The translations under genes were made by a program, and so were the position numbers. The notes beneath the pieces are model-generated. The model saw only the letters and a program-made list of their open reading frames with translations. It was not told where the DNA came from and searched no databases. Below, piece by piece: positions 60,601 to 64,000 of a stretch of 64,000 nt of DNA. The stretch is from Dichetophora obliterata (taxonomy: Eukaryota; Arthropoda; Insecta; Diptera; Sciomyzidae). Every line of letters starts with the position of its first letter. Position 1 is the first letter of the stretch. The stretch is from the NCBI GenBank assembly GCA_963920525.1, contig OY986439.1, positions 216,176,622 through 216,240,621 of the forward strand, given 5' to 3'.

Positions 60601-63600
60601 CCATGTGGCTTTTGTGGGTCCGTTTCACACATATATTGTTTCGATGGCACCTTTCACACGTTTGTTATTCCGGTAGTGTCGTTCGAGTTTGGATGTAAAA
60701 TAAAATAAAATTAATTTGAGAAATGGAATAAAATAAAATAACGCGATAAATTATGCTCGAGTTTTAAACGTCATTTATTAGTGTTAAGGGGTCGCTGATT
60801 TCGAATCTAAGGTCAGAATTTTAAAATTCAAGATGGAGGATAGGGTTGCCACCTTAATTTTTTTTATTTTTACGAATTCGGAGCTGGCGCGAACTAAAGG
60901 GTAAAAATGGGTCGCTGAATCCGAATCCGTCGTCAGAATTTCAAAATTATAAAATTTTGAAATAATAGGGTTGCCACCTAAAAATATGTCTTTTTAAGAA
61001 TTTTTAACGTCATTTATTAGTGTTTAGGGGTCGCTGATTTCGAATCTGAAGTCAGAATTTTAAAATTCAAGATGGCGGATAGGGTTGCCACCTTCTTTTT
61101 CTGTAGTTTTGAGAATTCGGGGAAGGCAAAAAAAAAATCATACACAAAATATGGGTCACTGAATCCGAATCCGTCGTCAGAATTTCAAAATTATAAAATT
61201 TCAAAATCATAGGGGTGCCACCTAATAATATGTCCACCTAATAATATTTTAAGAATTTTAAACGTCATTTATTAGTGTTTAGGGGTCGCTGATTTCGAAT
61301 CTGAAGTCAGAATTTTAAAATTCAAGATGGCGGATAGGGTTGCCACCTTCTTTTTCTGTAGTTTTGAGAATTCGGGGAAGGCAAAAAAAAAATCATACAC
61401 AAAATATGGGTCACTGAATCCGAATCCGTCGTCAGAATTTCAAAATTATAAAATTTCAAAATCATAGGGTTCTCTAGGAATTGGTAATGAGTGTAGGAAG
61501 GCATTGAAACTGGTTTCAAATTTACACAACACTTATACTTCTCATAAACTTTTGCACAACACTGGCTGTTTTTGTGGCTCCTCCTCCTTCCACAAAAGTA
61601 TAATGGCCGCTCAGGAGAGGCGCAGAGTTGACAATTTTTTAATGATGGCCGCCATGTGGCTTTTGTGGGTCCGTTTCACACATATATTGTTTCGATGGCA
61701 CCTTTCACACGTTTGTTATTCCGGTAGTGTCGTTCGAGTTTGGATGTAAAATAAAATAAAATTAATTTGAGAAATGGAATAAAATAAAATAACGCGATAA
61801 ATTATGCTCGAGTTTTAAACGTCATTTATTAGTGTTAAGGGGTCGCTGATTTCGAATCTAAGGTCAGAATTTTAAAATTCAAGATGGAGGATAGGGTTGC
61901 CACCTTAATTTTTTTTATTTTTACGAATTCGGAGCTGGCGCGAACTAAAGGGTAAAAATGGGTCGCTGAATCCGAATCCGTCGTCAGAATTTCAAAATTA
62001 TAAAATTTTGAAATAATAGGGTTGCCACCTAAAAATATGTCTTTTTAAGAATTTTTAACGTCATTTATTAGTGTTTAGGGGTCGCTGATTTCGAATCTGA
62101 AGTCAGAATTTTAAAATTCAAGATGGCGGATAGGGTTGCCACCTTCTTTTTCTGTAGTTTTGAGAATTCGGGGAAGGCAAAAAAAAATCATACACAAAAT
62201 ATGGGTCACTGAATCCGAATCCGTCGTCAGAATTTCAAAATTATAAAATTTCAAAATCATAGGGGTGCCACCTAATAATATGTCCACCTAATAATATTTT
62301 AAGAATTTTAAACGTCATTTATTAGTGTTTAGGGGTCGCTGATTTCGAATCTGAAGTCAGAATTTTAAAATTCAAGATGGCGGATAGGGTTGCCACCTTC
62401 TTTTTCTGTAGTTTTGAGAATTCGGGGAAGGCAAAAAAAAAATCATACACAAAATATGGGTCACTGAATCCGAATCCGTCGTCAGAATTTCAAAATTATA
62501 AAATTTCAAAATCATAGGGTTCTCTAGGAATTGGTAATGAGTGTAGGAAGGCATTGAAACTGGTTTCAAATTTGCACAACACTTATACTTCTCATAAACT
62601 TTTGCACAACACTGGCTGTTTTTGTGGCTCCTCCTCCTTCCACAAAAGTATAATGGCCGCTCAGGAGAGGCGCAGAGTTGACAATTTTTTAATGATGGCC
62701 GCCATGTGGCTTTTGTGGGTCCGTTTCACACATATATTGTTTCGATGGCACCTTTCACACGTTTGTTATTCCGGTAGTGTCGTTCGAGTTTGGATGTAAA
62801 ATAAAATAAAATTAATTTGAGAAATGGAATAAAATAAAATAACGCGATAAATTATGCTCGAGTTTTAAACGTCATTTATTAGTGTTAAGGGGTCGCTGAT
62901 TTCGAATCTAAGGTCAGAATTTTAAAATTCAAGATGGAGGATAGGGTTGCCACCTTAATTTTTTTTATTTTTACGAATTCGGAGCTGGCGCGAACTAAAG
63001 GGTAAAAATGGGTCGCTGAATCCGAATCCGTCGTCAGAATTTCAAAATTATAAAATTTTGAAATAATAGGGTTGCCACCTAAAAATATGTCTTTTTAAGA
63101 ATTTTTAACGTCATTTATTAGTGTTTAGGGGTCGCTGATTTCGAATCTGAAGTCAGAATTTTAAAATTCAAGATGGCGGATAGGGTTGCCACCTTCTTTT
63201 TCTGTAGTTTTGAGAATTCGGGGAAGGCAAAAAAAAATCATACACAAAATATGGGTCACTGAATCCGAATCCGTCGTCAGAATTTCAAAATTATAAAATT
63301 TCAAAATCATAGGGGTGCCACCTAATAATATGTCCACCTAATAATATTTTAAGAATTTTAAACGTCATTTATTAGTGTTTAGGGGTCGCTGATTTCGAAT
63401 CTGAAGTCAGAATTTTAAAATTCAAGATGGCGGATAGGGTTGCCACCTTCTTTTTTCTGTAGTTTTGAGAATTCGGGGAAGGCAAAAAAAAAATCATACG
63501 CAAAATATGGGTCACTGAATCCGAATCCGTCGTCAGAATTTCAAAATTATAAAATTTCAAAATCATAGGGTTCTCTAGGAATTGGTAATGAGTGTAGGAA

Positions 63601-64000
63601 GGCATTGAAACTGGTTTCAATTTGCACAACACTTATACTTCTCATAAACTTTTGCACAACACTGGCTGTTTTTGTGGCTCCTCCTCCTTCCACAAAAGTA
63701 TAATGGCCGCTCAGGAGAGGCGCAGAGTTGACAATTTTTTAATGATGGCCGCCATGTGGCTTTTGTGGGTCCGTTTCACACATATATTGTTTCGATGGCA
63801 CCTTTCACACGTTTGTTATTCCGGTAGTGTCGTTCGAGTTTGGATGTAAAATAAAATAAAATTAATTTGAGAAATGGAATAAAATAAAATAACGCGATAA
63901 ATTATGCTCGAGTTTTAAACGTCATTTATTAGTGTTAAGGGGTCGCTGATTTCGAATCTAAGGTCAGAATTTTAAAATTCAAGATGGAGGATAGGGTTGC
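57614..64000 (+). repeat. Irregular right part of satellite G
   Basis: Six successive units without an extra b break the superunit rhythm. Local changes increase to the right: shorter A runs at about 62187 and 63235, TTTGCACAAC at about 62571, TTCTTTTTTCTG at about 63451, CATACGCAAAAT at about 63496 and a two-base loss giving TTTCAATTTGC at about 63620. The array continues past the window end. Confidence 0.85.

Larger units (their letters stand above)
14611..64000 (+). repeat. Satellite G higher-order array, runs off the right edge
   Basis: About 46 copies of a composite unit of 1051 bp (seven are 1306 bp) with near-identical sequence. Each unit is a (239 bp), b (255 bp) and c (557 bp), all beginning AACGTCATTTATTAGTGTT. 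Subunit a starts occur at 14840, 15891, 16942 and so on to about 63918. Within a, b and the start of c two related halves can be seen: GGTCGCTGATTTCGAATCT.. GGGTTGCCACC and GGTC(A/G)CTGAATCCGAATCC.. GGGTGCCACC. Rare changes include compensating one-base indels at about 45600 and 45830 and shorter A runs near 62187 and 63235. No protein-coding gene is supported; the open frames are fixed copies of the same sequence. Confidence 0.98.

Overview
The window looks like pericentromeric heterochromatin of an insect, most likely a higher fly. The evidence is 50-70 bp GT-AG introns, a recognisable N-terminal Set1 gene piece, several short inverted-repeat elements, and more than 85% of the sequence in tandem satellite arrays. 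There is no prokaryotic gene organisation, rRNA, tRNA or CRISPR. Almost all long open frames are shadows of homogenised satellite DNA. Species cannot be fixed from the sequence alone.

Layout. (1) 1-456: flank with a 311-bp segment repeated directly at 8278-8589. (2) 458-5932: satellite A, about 31 monomers of two kinds (179 bp L and 170 bp S). It begins as six perfect L-S dimers of 349 bp, then becomes irregular, and ends in a head-on inverted monomer (5940-6108). (3) 6121-6372: a 48-bp minisatellite with a potential hairpin in each unit. (4) 6519-7212, minus strand: 5' part of a Set1 (COMPASS H3K4 methyltransferase) gene, with three recognisable splice junction sets, the N-terminal motif and most of the RRM, but an in-frame TAA at 6754-6756. 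No Set1 catalytic part is in the window. (5) 7213-10806: non-coding sequence with a MITE-like element, a direct repeat copy, a decayed 110-140 bp tandem repeat, a cluster of GAGCGCGCTC palindromes and a diverged inverted pair. (6) 10807-12582: satellite D, five copies of a 358-359 bp unit. (7) 12583-14610: remnants of an unidentified spliced gene broken by a palindromic foldback element, a long-TIR MITE, and a second truncated copy of that MITE. (8) 14611-64000, running off the right edge: satellite G.

Satellite G is the main finding. Half-monomers of about 120-128 bp form 239-255 bp dimers (subunits a and b). Subunits a, b and a third dimer carrying an unrelated 350-bp insert (c) form a 1051-bp unit. 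Every fifth or sixth unit has exactly one extra b subunit (1306 bp), giving superunits of 5510 or 6561 bp. These run 5510-6561-6561 twice, making two 18,632-bp third-order repeats (20350-38981 and 38982-57613). A four-site variant haplotype sits at matching places in both, with shifted borders. Each insert contains an identical 48-codon ATG frame followed by AATAAA motifs. Function for any satellite is inference only; near-identity of copies may also reflect assembly behaviour, which long reads would test.
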